From Paenibacillus turicensis (GTDB lineage Bacteria; Bacillota; Bacilli; Paenibacillales; Paenibacillaceae): a stretch of DNA of 64,000 nucleotides. Below are positions 8,209 to 16,637 of this stretch, one piece after another. Location: the NCBI RefSeq assembly GCF_017873435.1, contig NZ_JAGGKG010000001.1, positions 372,001 through 436,000 of the forward strand, read 5' to 3'. A model generated the notes under the pieces. The model worked only from the letters and a program-made list of their open reading frames with translations, did no database searches and was not told the DNA's origin. The stretch's first letter is position 1; each line of letters begins with the position of its first letter. Both the position numbers and the translations under genes were made by a program.

Positions 8209-8562
8209 CTACCTATTAACTTCTATTTCCTTACACAATACTTCTAAAGTCATAGGAGACATAGTTATTTTGCAAGAGTAGAATTTTCGTCCTTCCAATT
8301 CAACTTCCTCAACTACCACGTCATGCAAGAAATAAGGCATTTGTGCACGTGTTAAATTATTGATTGGCACTTCTTTTTCGTAACCAATACTGTGTTCAAA
8401 TATTGTTTTATAGCAACCATTAAACTTATAGGTCACATTCCCCTCCGAATCCTCATAAACCAATGTAACTTCATCAGCAAAATGGTCACACAACAAGCTT
8501 AATACACTTGCATCCCAATAATAAAGGGTATCAATCTTCTGCTGGATTTCCTCTGCTTTCAA
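8209..8562 (-). CDS. small immunity-type protein, unnamed family
   Basis: 117 residues with alternating helix and strand: YYWDASVLSLLCDHF, then LVYEDSEGNVTYKFNGCYKTIFEH, then MPYFLHDVVVEEVELEGRKFYSC. The pattern of a short helix followed by a beta sheet with a conserved Pro-Tyr-Phe is typical of small immunity proteins downstream of WapA-like and RHS toxins, but I cannot assign a named family. The start codon is TTG at 8562 with only a weak ribosome site, so translation efficiency is uncertain. It lies between other orphan immunity genes on the same strand and has no toxin of its own. Confidence 0.5.
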   Translation of the reverse strand: MKAEEIQQKIDTLYYWDASVLSLLCDHFADEVTLVYEDSEGNVTYKFNGCYKTIFEHSIGYEKEVPINNLTRAQMPYFLHDVVVEEVELEGRKFYSCKITMSPMTLEVLCKEIEVNR

Positions 8563-8715
8563 TAGTTTTCACTTCACTTTTTATAAGGATAGATGTATCT
8601 CAACTTTTAGATCAGAAAATAGATTAGTCATGGTAGAAATTGAAGATAATTACCCCGATCAACCAAAATGAAGAAACCTACGACATGCATAGACTCTCAT
8701 TAGTTAAGGTTAGCA

Positions 8716-9207
8716 CTACCACGTTTCTTGAGAAGTCGACAACTCCAACATGGTAATAGGTTCTTTTTCTATCATTATAGTCTCATTAATATTAAAGTTA
8801 GTATTAGCTATTTTATAGTTTAATAAAGCACTTTGTAAATTTTCTGGTAAATCTGAAATAAGTAATTCACAGGATGGTCTGCATATAAGCATATATTCAC
8901 CTTTATTATCTTGCTCATCAGAAATATCATAACAATATAAACCTTTTTGAGATATGATTTTACATTCTTCTAGATAATCCTCTTTAAGGAATTTGGTTAC
9001 CTTTTCATTAAATGAAACTTTGTGTATATTGTTAGGCTTCAGATTATCAAAAAAAACACAAACTGAATCAAGTCTCTCTCTTGACTCACATATAAATTCA
9101 GGAACCATCTTACTTCCTCCCGATGTGAATTGAGCAATTCTACCATTTGAATCTATACCATACCATTCAATATCTTCAATTTCTAAGTCTATTTCTGTTA
9201 TTCTCAT
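8716..9207 (-). CDS. immunity-type protein, unnamed family
   Basis: A 163-residue acidic protein that opens with an immunity-like motif: IEDIEWYGIDSNGRIAQFTS and then VPEFI. Proteins starting in this way occur repeatedly in immunity gene clusters of Bacillales (recollection, not a search). The second half (YCYDISDEQDNKGEY and ICRPSCELLI) is mostly strand and Cys-containing. There is no signal peptide or membrane helix, consistent with a cytoplasmic inhibitor. The ATG at 9207 follows AGGAG with a nine-base spacer. Its toxin partner is not in the window. Confidence 0.55.
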   Translation of the reverse strand: MRITEIDLEIEDIEWYGIDSNGRIAQFTSGGSKMVPEFICESRERLDSVCVFFDNLKPNNIHKVSFNEKVTKFLKEDYLEECKIISQKGLYCYDISDEQDNKGEYMLICRPSCELLISDLPENLQSALLNYKIANTNFNINETIMIEKEPITMLELSTSQETW

Positions 9208-9240
9208 TGTTTTCTACTCCTATCAAACTTTAGTAGTATG

Positions 9241-9277
9241 TCAAAAAAACCTTGAAACGAGAAAGACAATCAAGGTT
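9241..9277 (-). terminator. terminator between immunity genes
   Basis: AACCTTGA (9248-9255) pairs with TCAAGGTT (9270-9277). On the minus strand a run of T residues follows directly. It ends the gene at 9316-9702 and isolates it from the gene at 8716-9207, so these trail genes are separate transcription units. Confidence 0.7.
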
Positions 9278-9315
9278 TAAAAAGTATTACTCAAAGATCC
9301 CACGACCTAACGTAG

Positions 9316-9702
9316 CTATATATTATTCTCATAGATGATTAAATTATCTGTTTCAAATCTTAAAAAACTTTGCACCCCTGTAGGAACTCCTTCAGTTTCA
9401 AGAAGAATAATACTGTTGCCAAAGCGAACTACCATACAACCATCCTCGTCACTAACTGATTCAAATTCCCTTTCGAAACAAACTCTGTTATTTATTGTTT
9501 TAATTGAATATAAATGTGAGTTTGTCTCATGGATATCCTTACTCCATTTTAATACGTTTGGAATTTCTAGCTCGACATCGTAGGACATACCCTCCTTTGG
9601 ATGCGTGCCCTGCCATAAAGCTATACCTTCACCAAATTCGGAGGAGAATACCACCTTTATTTTTTCATTATTTTCCTCATAACTATTGATTATAATTTTC
9701 AT
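9316..9702 (-). CDS. small immunity-type protein, unnamed family
   Basis: 128 residues, almost wholly beta-strand by pattern (KIIINSYEEN, KIKVVFSSEFGEGIALW, SYDVELEIPNVLKW, VVRFGNSIILLE). There is no signal peptide or membrane segment, so it should be cytoplasmic. I do not recognise the family. Its size, position in the trail behind an RHS toxin, own terminator and AT-rich composition fit an orphan immunity protein. The start ATG at 9702 follows AGAGGTG. Confidence that it is a real gene is good; the function is inferred from context only. Confidence 0.5.
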   Translation of the reverse strand: MKIIINSYEENNEKIKVVFSSEFGEGIALWQGTHPKEGMSYDVELEIPNVLKWSKDIHETNSHLYSIKTINNRVCFEREFESVSDEDGCMVVRFGNSIILLETEGVPTGVQSFLRFETDNLIIYENNI

Positions 9703-9904
9703 CTATTCACCTCTTGGAAGCTTTCAGGTTGAGCAATTATTTCTTTTAGGATATAGTTTTCCAAATACTTCCTCTAATTCTCTATATACTTTTACTACTT
9801 TAGTTATGCATCCGTCTCGAACATGTTTTGCTTTAAGAGACTGGGACAAAACCCAGCCTCTTTAAATTTTAACTAGTATCTAGTAAAAAGTGAATTGTAT
9901 AATT
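9703..9904. other. gene remnant and stem-loop between immunity genes
   Basis: On the minus strand about 33 protein-like codons end at a stop near 9733, with the tail VVKVYRELEEVFGKLYP; no start is left, so this looks like the last piece of a decayed gene. A stem-loop at 9835-9862 (AAGAG-a-CTGGG pairing with CCCAG-c-CTCTT), followed on the plus strand by TTTAAATTTT, may be a terminator or the relic of a mobile-element end. Confidence 0.35.
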
Positions 9905-10360
9905 CTATTTCATATTTTCTAAATCATGGTACGGATTTGCAATATTCTTACCAACTTCATCAATGGTTTCTATTATTTCATTCAAAATCATATCATCAAT
10001 TTTCTTGTTTTGAATTATTGACTGCTTAATTGTAGTAAAACAGTCTTCTAAACCAAGATTTACAACAATTGAAAGTATAATATCAACATCTTCATAAGAG
10101 TCAGTATTCCATAATCTACAAAGAATCTTATCCACTTGTTTTCTAACACTATTTTCAAGTAATTCATATGTCATAACTTGTCTGTCTGTTAATTGGTTAA
10201 GAATCAATAAAAACTCTTGTTTATCATTATTTTCTGATTCTATCTCTATTAATACTTTTTTAAACAGTAATACTAGTTCATCTGCTGACATCCTATCAGG
10301 TAATCTCTCAATTTCTTCGAGCTTCATAGTTGTGAATGTACGTCGTTGTTGTCTTGGCAT
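9905..10360 (-). CDS. Imm30-like helical immunity protein
   Basis: A 151-residue acidic, all-helical protein. The second half (VDKILCRLWNTDSYEDVDIILSIVVNLGLEDC) resembles the Imm30 family of HEAT-like immunity proteins, where a short helix pair monitors an Asp-rich turn. The first 12 residues (MPRQQRRTFTT) are basic and atypical; a later ATG at residue 12 (MKLEEIERL) is possible, but AAGGAG lies ten bases before the ATG at 10360, so I keep the longer form. It is the second gene behind the RHS toxin, separated by a terminator and 339 bases, and its partner toxin is absent. The family assignment is tentative. Confidence 0.55.
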   Translation of the reverse strand: MPRQQRRTFTTMKLEEIERLPDRMSADELVLLFKKVLIEIESENNDKQEFLLILNQLTDRQVMTYELLENSVRKQVDKILCRLWNTDSYEDVDIILSIVVNLGLEDCFTTIKQSIIQNKKIDDMILNEIIETIDEVGKNIANPYHDLENMK

Positions 10361-10699
10361 TGTAGATCCGCTCCTTAACTTGATAAGTTTATTCTACAAA
10401 CCCTTATTTTTTCTGTCCAACTTAGTGTAGCCGATCCAGTTCCCATACCGATATATTAGAATCTCATATCATTAAAATAGTCTTTGCTATCAGATGGCAC
10501 CCTTATTCCTCTTGTTGTTCAGTAAATTCGGTTGGCAAAGCAAATTTATTGTAACATCGGGAGGAATTTTTTCACATCACTTAAAGCTCTCCTGAGCCAT
10601 ACGCATAGCATATGGTTTTCTTTTAACAAATAAGGACTTGTGTCACATTAATAACACAAGTCCAATGTATAACTTGCTTTCTTCTTGTTCTACAAGGCT
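10361..10699. other. intergenic remnant region with terminator
   Basis: Between the first and second immunity genes. Short minus-strand stretches look like decayed coding ends (for example one closing in ALPTEFTEQQEE at about 10515), but no intact frame remains. The terminator at 10634-10663 is listed separately. Confidence 0.35.
10634..10663 (-). terminator. terminator of the toxin-immunity transcript
   Basis: GGACTTGTGT (10634-10643) pairs perfectly with ACACAAGTCC (10654-10663) across a ten-base loop. On the minus strand TTATTTGTT follows. It lies 37 bases after the cognate immunity gene, closing the RHS-immunity unit. Confidence 0.75.
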
Positions 10700-11248
10700 T
10701 TAATAATTTAATTCTTCAACTCTCTTCATTTTCAAAATAAGATTATTTAGTATATCTGCTTTAATTAGTTGATTATTAATTAGTTCTATCTGTAAGATAA
10801 AATCTTTTACTTTAAGCATAATCTCATTTCTAAAATCATTAAATGGTATTTTAACACCACTCCATACAGAACTTTTGAAGTTTTCATGTTTTTCAAATAT
10901 GATGTATTCCTTTTCGACAATCCCCTGAGTTCTACTAATGTATATTTCATCTTGTTTATATTGAAATTCATACCAAATATCAAGTGTCCCAACTTCCCTA
11001 AATGCAACGTAATTCGAATTATTAAAATTTTCTAATACAGAAAGAAATAAATCAAACCAAGATACTAACATATCTTGACCGTTTTCATCTTTTCTTAACT
11101 TATTATCATGATAATACCCTTCTATAATACCATTATAATTAACTGAAAAAAAACCAAATATATCTGTAAAATCCTCATTAAATTCCTTATAGGTAACAGC
11201 TCTTAATTCATTAAAATCATCTACTATTCGATAGTCTATCTTAAACAC
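10700..11248 (-). CDS. probable cognate immunity protein of the RHS toxin
   Basis: 182 residues, acidic, without signal peptide or membrane helix. It begins FKIDYRIVDDFNELRAVTYKEFNEDF, has a central strand-rich part (NYVAFREVGTLDIWYEFQYKQDEIYIS) and ends in a long helix. I do not recognise a named immunity family. The case for immunity is positional: it starts only 14 bases after the toxin stop codon, shares its AT-rich composition, and is followed by a terminator. The start is GTG at 11248 with GGGGCGG five bases upstream. It is expected to bind and neutralise the 151-residue tip of the preceding protein. Confidence 0.65.
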   Translation of the reverse strand: MFKIDYRIVDDFNELRAVTYKEFNEDFTDIFGFFSVNYNGIIEGYYHDNKLRKDENGQDMLVSWFDLFLSVLENFNNSNYVAFREVGTLDIWYEFQYKQDEIYISRTQGIVEKEYIIFEKHENFKSSVWSGVKIPFNDFRNEIMLKVKDFILQIELINNQLIKADILNNLILKMKRVEELNY

Positions 11249-11262
11249 GTAAACCGCCCCTA

Positions 11263-14200
11263 TTAGTTTAGATTTAATAGATCTTGATAATTAAGTTTAT
11301 AACTACCAAAACCTGTAGTAAATTTACCCTCACGTATATAAACTTGTACTGTCTCTCCATATATTTCATAAGAGTGATACCCATTTGAAACTCCGTTAGA
11401 TATAGCATCCTTGTACCCTAGATTTAATGCACTTTTCACTTGCTCTTCTGTCCAATCTGGATTGAAAAATGATTTTTTATTTAAATAAGCCTCAACTGCC
11501 TCTTTACTCTGATATTTTAATTGTTGGGCATATTTCGTTGGCATATGATCATTAATAGGATGTTTTAATGCCTTTGGACTTAAATCAATTAACTTAATCG
11601 AACCGTCTGTTCCCCAAGCAACACTTCCATCGCCATATTGCTCCTTAAAGTACTCATTCCACTCTTCTCCGGTTCTAGGTACCTTTGCCTCTTCAAAAAC
11701 CTCACACCCTAACCTTGCTAACCCCAATGGATCCACATACCTCAGTGGATCACCATTCACATACACATAACGGTTAAACGTCTGTCCTTCGGTTAGGTTA
11801 CCTCGGATGACATCCCGATTCAAAAACCGTTTGAGCTCTGTATGGTAATACCGCGCTCGCATATAGTATAGCCCATTGATATCATGCATGACACCATCTC
11901 TACCGTTATATTGAAACGGTTGTGATGTATTTCCTTCGAAATGCTCCACTTCACCATAGGTTCCATAGGCATAGCGGTCAGTCACCAGTCCGTGTTCGTT
12001 TGTTAGGATGGTTGTGCTTCCTCGAATATCACTATGATAGCTTTGATACAACCCTGTCCCTGCATCTTCTCTACCTATTAATCCAAGTCCATATACATAA
12101 CGAGTCAGGATATTTCCTTCCCCATCTAATTCCATTAATACTCGACTAAATCGACTTGAATCATCCACTACATAGCGTGTTACCTTTCCACGCCAAACGC
12201 TTTCAATACGTTCATTTCGCAAGTTATACCGATATTTCATTCGACCACTTTGAATGAGACGATTACGCGCATCATATTCATACGCTGCCATTTTTTCGCC
12301 ATCTGTGAAGTATAGCAAGTTCCCATCCGCATCATGCTCTGTTGGGTAGTTGCCAACACGACGCAAGCGATTATCTGCACTGTAGCCAAATACGGATATT
12401 GTTCCTTCATTCCCTATTCCTGTTTCTCTGTCTGCTTCCTTCTGCTCGGTCAGGTTCCCACCTAGATCATAACGATAATACGTAATCTTTCCCTGATCTG
12501 CTCCACTGATCAAACGGCGAAGCTGGTCATACGTATATTGCTTGTTTTGTTCTCGGACAATTTGACCGACTTCATTATACTCATATTTTAAGTCCTGAAG
12601 TAGAATCCCTTGCGCAGTGGCATCCTGTTGGCGAAGGAGCTGACCTAAGACATCATAGCTTCGGCGTTCACGTGTCCCATTTGGACGGTGGGTCTCGATC
12701 ACACGTCCATTTACATCATACCGATACCGTGTTAATCTGCCTGCCCAATCCTTCACCTCCGTCAATTCACCTGCTAAGTTATAGCGGTATTCCACCACTT
12801 TCCCATCCGGGTATGTCAGATGTGTCAGGTTGCCGACTTCATCATAGGCATAGCCAATTCGCTGCCCCCATACATCCCATTGTTCGATCAGTCTGCCTAA
12901 AGCATCGTAGCTACGACGGAGGGTTTGTGTACTTTCTTTGCCTTGACCCTCAGTTTGGAGTAATGCCTCTTGCTTCTGCTTGGTTTTCCATGCTCCATCC
13001 TGACCTGAAGCTTCCCTGATCGTTTCCTTTCCTTCGATCCAGCGACCTGCTTCATCATACGTGAGTTCAATTTGCCCCACTTCATCTGTTAAGCAGAGAA
13101 GTTGTCCTGCGGCATCATAGGTGTAGCTACCTTGTTGCCCACGTGCATTGTGCTGAGTTTTGAGCAAACCACGTTCATCATAGGCATAGCTTAGCCCATG
13201 TCCAGTGTTGTTTTTTTCCTCGATGACCTGTCCACTTCGGTTATACGTCAGCGTGGTTTCATTGCCGTTAGCATCTTTATACTTCGTCAATCGATGCTCT
13301 GCATCATAGCTTTGGCTATACCGTGCCCGCCACTGCTCGCTGTCCTGCACCACTTCCTGCAAACGTGCAAGTTCGTCGTAGTGATATTCCGTTTTGATGC
13401 CATCCGCTTCCGTTTGCTCCATCGGTTGATACAAGGCATTGAAGCGGCGATGCGTCGTATGACCAAGCGCATTCGTGATCGCAATCGGTTGACCGTTGAC
13501 ATCATAGGTTAACGTCTGGACGGGTTGACCGAGTGCATCCTTTACTGAGTGCAGCCGTCCTGTCGCATCATAACTATAGGTGATACTGCGATTTAAGGCA
13601 TCCGTCACAGCTGACACGCGTCCACGATCATCATAGTGAAGCTTTGTAATTCCACCACGTGCATCCTCTTCCGCAATCAGGCGATCTTCCCCATCGTACG
13701 TGTAGCGATGGACATGACCGAGTGCACTCGTGACCGTTGCCACTTTATTCGTAGCCGTATACGTATAGCTTGTGGTTGCCCCTGCTGGATCCGTAATCGC
13801 TGTAATCTCGCCATCCAGGTTATAACGATACTGCCATGTGCGCCCTAACGCATCCTTTACTTCGGTTAATTGATCATCATTATTATAGGTACGTAGGAGG
13901 GTGCCTCCATGGGCATCTTGCATGCCTGCCATACGTCCCACTTCATCCATAATGAAAATCGTTTGGCGACCTTCACCATCCTCCATCGATTCAATATACC
14001 CACCGTCTTTATAGTTGTAGCGTACCGTTTCCCCAGCATAATTGTGATAGGCTAATAGTTGACCTATGTCGTTATATTCCCAGTGACAGCTTGCACCATC
14101 TGGACGGGTGATTGTAATGAGTCGCTCTTGATCATCGTACGTATACATGGTCACTGCGCCGAGTGCATTTTTCTCTTCGATCAGTAAACCTGCTTCATTA

Positions 14201-16323
14201 TAAATAAAGCTTGTTTCTTGTCCAAGTGCATCCTGATAGCCAATGAGTTGTCCCTTTTTATCATAGGTACGATGGTTTGTCTCCCCAAGTGCATTGCTTT
14301 CCGTAACCATTTGTCCTTGCTCATTATACGTATAACGGTGAAGGACACCTTCTTCTCCACGAATTTCAAGCAACTGGTGACGGTCATTATACACATGATG
14401 TTCCACTTCGCCTGCTCGATTGGTCACGGTGGTTAGAAAGTACCCAGGCTGACTATACGCATCATACTGGAAGGTCGTCACACTTTCCTTCGCATCAATT
14501 TGCTTGATAACCCGGTGGTATTCGTCAAAAATGTTGGTTAAATTGCGTTTGCCATTGGTAGACATCGTTAAGATTCGTCCTTCTCCATCACACGTGAAGG
14601 TGGTCACTAGGTTCTCTGCATCGATGAGTTCCGCTAACCACCCTGCCTCACTATAGGCAAAGGTAACCTGACGATGTGCATCTGCAACCTGTACAATCCG
14701 CCCTTGTTCATACATAAAATGGAATGCACGACCACTTAACTTATCCTCCAAGCGTTGCAAGAACCCTTGCTCATCATAACTAGCTTGCAATACCATCCCC
14801 ACACGGTTAACATGGCGCTGCAGCAGCCCTGATTCATTAAAGTAAAACCGTTCTCGCGAAGACCCTACACGTAGTTCATACCCCTCTGTTACGGGTCTAA
14901 GCTCATCCAACAGGACATCGGGATCTGTAGCGCGATAAACCCCATCGGCTTGGCGGGTAAATGTATTTCGTTGTCCTGCCGTCCACCAGACGGTGATACA
15001 TTCACTTGGTACACTATTTTTGCGTTCGTTTTGTGAGAAAGAAGCCTCGTTTCCTTGCTCTCCTTGCTTTCCCTGATTAAACTCTAACCGCATGTCATAA
15101 TTATGACTCCACGCTAAGCCTAGTACACTTTGTTGTAGTAAGCTAGAGTTATATAGAAGCTTAAAATCCCAGGTTGCAGCGCCATACAGCTTTAACGCCG
15201 AATGAACCATAAACTGTTGACCTGTCCCGACATGCACGGGATCACCGTTTTTACATTGAGCTGGGACTTGCTCAGGTTTACTTCCTTTTGAATATTCCTG
15301 CCCTTTTTCAAAGTGCTGTTTATCCGCTTTAGCTTGTGGACTCGTTTCCACCTGATTCCCATGATTCCCTTGCTCATACTTGAGTGAGGAATCTGACACA
15401 CTGGCTTTGCCGTCCTTTGGATTTCTCATGGCACTCGCCGCTGCTACCGTTGTCCCTGCCGCAGTTGCTTCAAGTCCGTGATGGCCTCCATCCCCAGTTC
15501 GGTTCCCCTCAGAAATTTCAGGATGCTTTCCTTTTTCCTTGTGGATACTCCCCTCTCTTATTCCATCCAAAGGCGCATCCGCTTTCTTCATCTTCGGCAT
15601 GCCTTCTGTCACTTCATCTGCCGCTTGGAACAGCTTATCTTTCTTATTCTTCACCTTGCTTATCCCCGCACTCGCTGCCGTACCCCCTATGGCCATCAGT
15701 CGCTGCCATGGCGCTAACCTTTCCCCCGTCATTATATCCACGCCCGTGATCGCCTCGACAATCCCTTTGCCATCGTCAACCACGGAAACCACGGTATTGG
15801 TGGCTTTCACGATTTTGTTAATCCCTGTGACCACCTCATTGCTCGCCTTCAGGATTTTGGCGCCCCCTTTGAGACCTTTGCCCAATGGACCCACTAAGGC
15901 TAATGCGCGTTCATACCAGTTCAATTCTGCGCCCGTAATCAAATCACGCCCAGTTATTGCCTCTAGCACACCTTTAATATTGCCTACGATAGGAACAAAA
16001 TCTAAGGCCATGCTGGTGACAACCTTAAATACTTCCCACACCTTTCCCCATTCAAACGGAGGTGCTTTGCCATCCGCTTCATCAAAGCCTATGCCTTTTT
16101 GACTGACCCCACGACTAAATCGATCAAGGTCTTGCTCCAATTGCTGAAGCATCCGCTCAATCATCTGATAGGACGCATCTACCTCCGCTCTTCCTTGACT
16201 TCGCAAGGTGAGGGAGCGCATCGCTCGCTGTAATTCAGCACGGATATCCCCCATCTCACGACCCGATCTTCTTAATTTCGAGCCAAGCTCTTCTAAATCC
16301 GAAGCTCTCACTTCTATCTGCAT
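11263..16323 (-). CDS. RHS-repeat polymorphic toxin with WXG100-like N-terminus
   Basis: 1686 residues. Residues 1-80 form a helical hairpin of WXG100/ESAT-6 type without a clear WXG and without a signal peptide, suggesting type VII-like export. Residues 95-215 are Gly/Ala-rich and carry the pre-toxin TG motif twice (AITGRDLITGAELNWYERAL and AITGVDIMTGERLAPWQRLM). A polar linker leads to a DUF6531-like start (CKNGDPVHVGTGQ, about 357). RHS/YD repeats run from about 480 to 1440 (YDxxGRL and YxYN units). The RHS core ends with YVNGDPLRYVDPLGL at about 1535, where RHS proteins cleave themselves. The 151-residue tip has His residues and a TTGFGSY end suggestive of a BECR-fold RNase, but I cannot name its class. 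The tip is AT-rich, unlike the core. Start ATG at 16323 with GAGGGAA upstream. Confidence 0.9.
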   Translation of the reverse strand: MQIEVRASDLEELGSKLRRSGREMGDIRAELQRAMRSLTLRSQGRAEVDASYQMIERMLQQLEQDLDRFSRGVSQKGIGFDEADGKAPPFEWGKVWEVFKVVTSMALDFVPIVGNIKGVLEAITGRDLITGAELNWYERALALVGPLGKGLKGGAKILKASNEVVTGINKIVKATNTVVSVVDDGKGIVEAITGVDIMTGERLAPWQRLMAIGGTAASAGISKVKNKKDKLFQAADEVTEGMPKMKKADAPLDGIREGSIHKEKGKHPEISEGNRTGDGGHHGLEATAAGTTVAAASAMRNPKDGKASVSDSSLKYEQGNHGNQVETSPQAKADKQHFEKGQEYSKGSKPEQVPAQCKNGDPVHVGTGQQFMVHSALKLYGAATWDFKLLYNSSLLQQSVLGLAWSHNYDMRLEFNQGKQGEQGNEASFSQNERKNSVPSECITVWWTAGQRNTFTRQADGVYRATDPDVLLDELRPVTEGYELRVGSSRERFYFNESGLLQRHVNRVGMVLQASYDEQGFLQRLEDKLSGRAFHFMYEQGRIVQVADAHRQVTFAYSEAGWLAELIDAENLVTTFTCDGEGRILTMSTNGKRNLTNIFDEYHRVIKQIDAKESVTTFQYDAYSQPGYFLTTVTNRAGEVEHHVYNDRHQLLEIRGEEGVLHRYTYNEQGQMVTESNALGETNHRTYDKKGQLIGYQDALGQETSFIYNEAGLLIEEKNALGAVTMYTYDDQERLITITRPDGASCHWEYNDIGQLLAYHNYAGETVRYNYKDGGYIESMEDGEGRQTIFIMDEVGRMAGMQDAHGGTLLRTYNNDDQLTEVKDALGRTWQYRYNLDGEITAITDPAGATTSYTYTATNKVATVTSALGHVHRYTYDGEDRLIAEEDARGGITKLHYDDRGRVSAVTDALNRSITYSYDATGRLHSVKDALGQPVQTLTYDVNGQPIAITNALGHTTHRRFNALYQPMEQTEADGIKTEYHYDELARLQEVVQDSEQWRARYSQSYDAEHRLTKYKDANGNETTLTYNRSGQVIEEKNNTGHGLSYAYDERGLLKTQHNARGQQGSYTYDAAGQLLCLTDEVGQIELTYDEAGRWIEGKETIREASGQDGAWKTKQKQEALLQTEGQGKESTQTLRRSYDALGRLIEQWDVWGQRIGYAYDEVGNLTHLTYPDGKVVEYRYNLAGELTEVKDWAGRLTRYRYDVNGRVIETHRPNGTRERRSYDVLGQLLRQQDATAQGILLQDLKYEYNEVGQIVREQNKQYTYDQLRRLISGADQGKITYYRYDLGGNLTEQKEADRETGIGNEGTISVFGYSADNRLRRVGNYPTEHDADGNLLYFTDGEKMAAYEYDARNRLIQSGRMKYRYNLRNERIESVWRGKVTRYVVDDSSRFSRVLMELDGEGNILTRYVYGLGLIGREDAGTGLYQSYHSDIRGSTTILTNEHGLVTDRYAYGTYGEVEHFEGNTSQPFQYNGRDGVMHDINGLYYMRARYYHTELKRFLNRDVIRGNLTEGQTFNRYVYVNGDPLRYVDPLGLARLGCEVFEEAKVPRTGEEWNEYFKEQYGDGSVAWGTDGSIKLIDLSPKALKHPINDHMPTKYAQQLKYQSKEAVEAYLNKKSFFNPDWTEEQVKSALNLGYKDAISNGVSNGYHSYEIYGETVQVYIREGKFTTGFGSYKLNYQDLLNLN

Positions 16324-16637
16324 CTGTCATTTCCCTCTTCTCTTACTATGTATTCCTGTTTAACTACGCCCGTGTCCCCTACCAATCTCCTAAAAAGACC
16401 CAAAAGTCCTATCATTTTTATATTTATAGGAAAATAATAACATAAAGAATAGGAAATATATCCTTTATTCTTTAAAAATTCACAATTATAGATGTAACTC
16501 TCTAGGGTACGACACCAACAATGACCTCTTCTACATTGAAAAAGCCCCCCTTTCGCAGTTGGTGTGTCACCTTACACCACTACGAAAGAGAAGCCTATTT
16601 TAAGTAAAACTAGCATCTATGATTCTATTTGCTTTGC
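16324..16637. other. intergenic stretch between DUF5704-like gene and RHS gene
   Basis: It contains the terminator at 16539-16597 and AT-rich sequence that could hold the RHS promoter on the minus strand. I see no open frame of protein character. The terminator means that the RHS gene is not simply the third gene of the SLH transcript, unless read-through occurs. Confidence 0.5.
16539..16597 (-). terminator. terminator after the DUF5704-like gene
   Basis: CTTTCG...GGTGT (from 16550) pairs imperfectly with ACACC...CGAAAG (to 16588). On the minus strand GGGGGGCTTTTT follows the stem, a classic terminator tail. Confidence 0.7.

Noticed and set aside
15384..16102. Long plus-strand frames opposite the RHS gene
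   Set aside because: They lie wholly within the RHS gene on the other strand and have no ribosome sites; shadows of biased codon use.
11263..16323. RHS gene repeats as a CRISPR or DNA tandem repeat
   Set aside because: The repetition is at protein level (YD repeats), with diverged DNA and no spacers.
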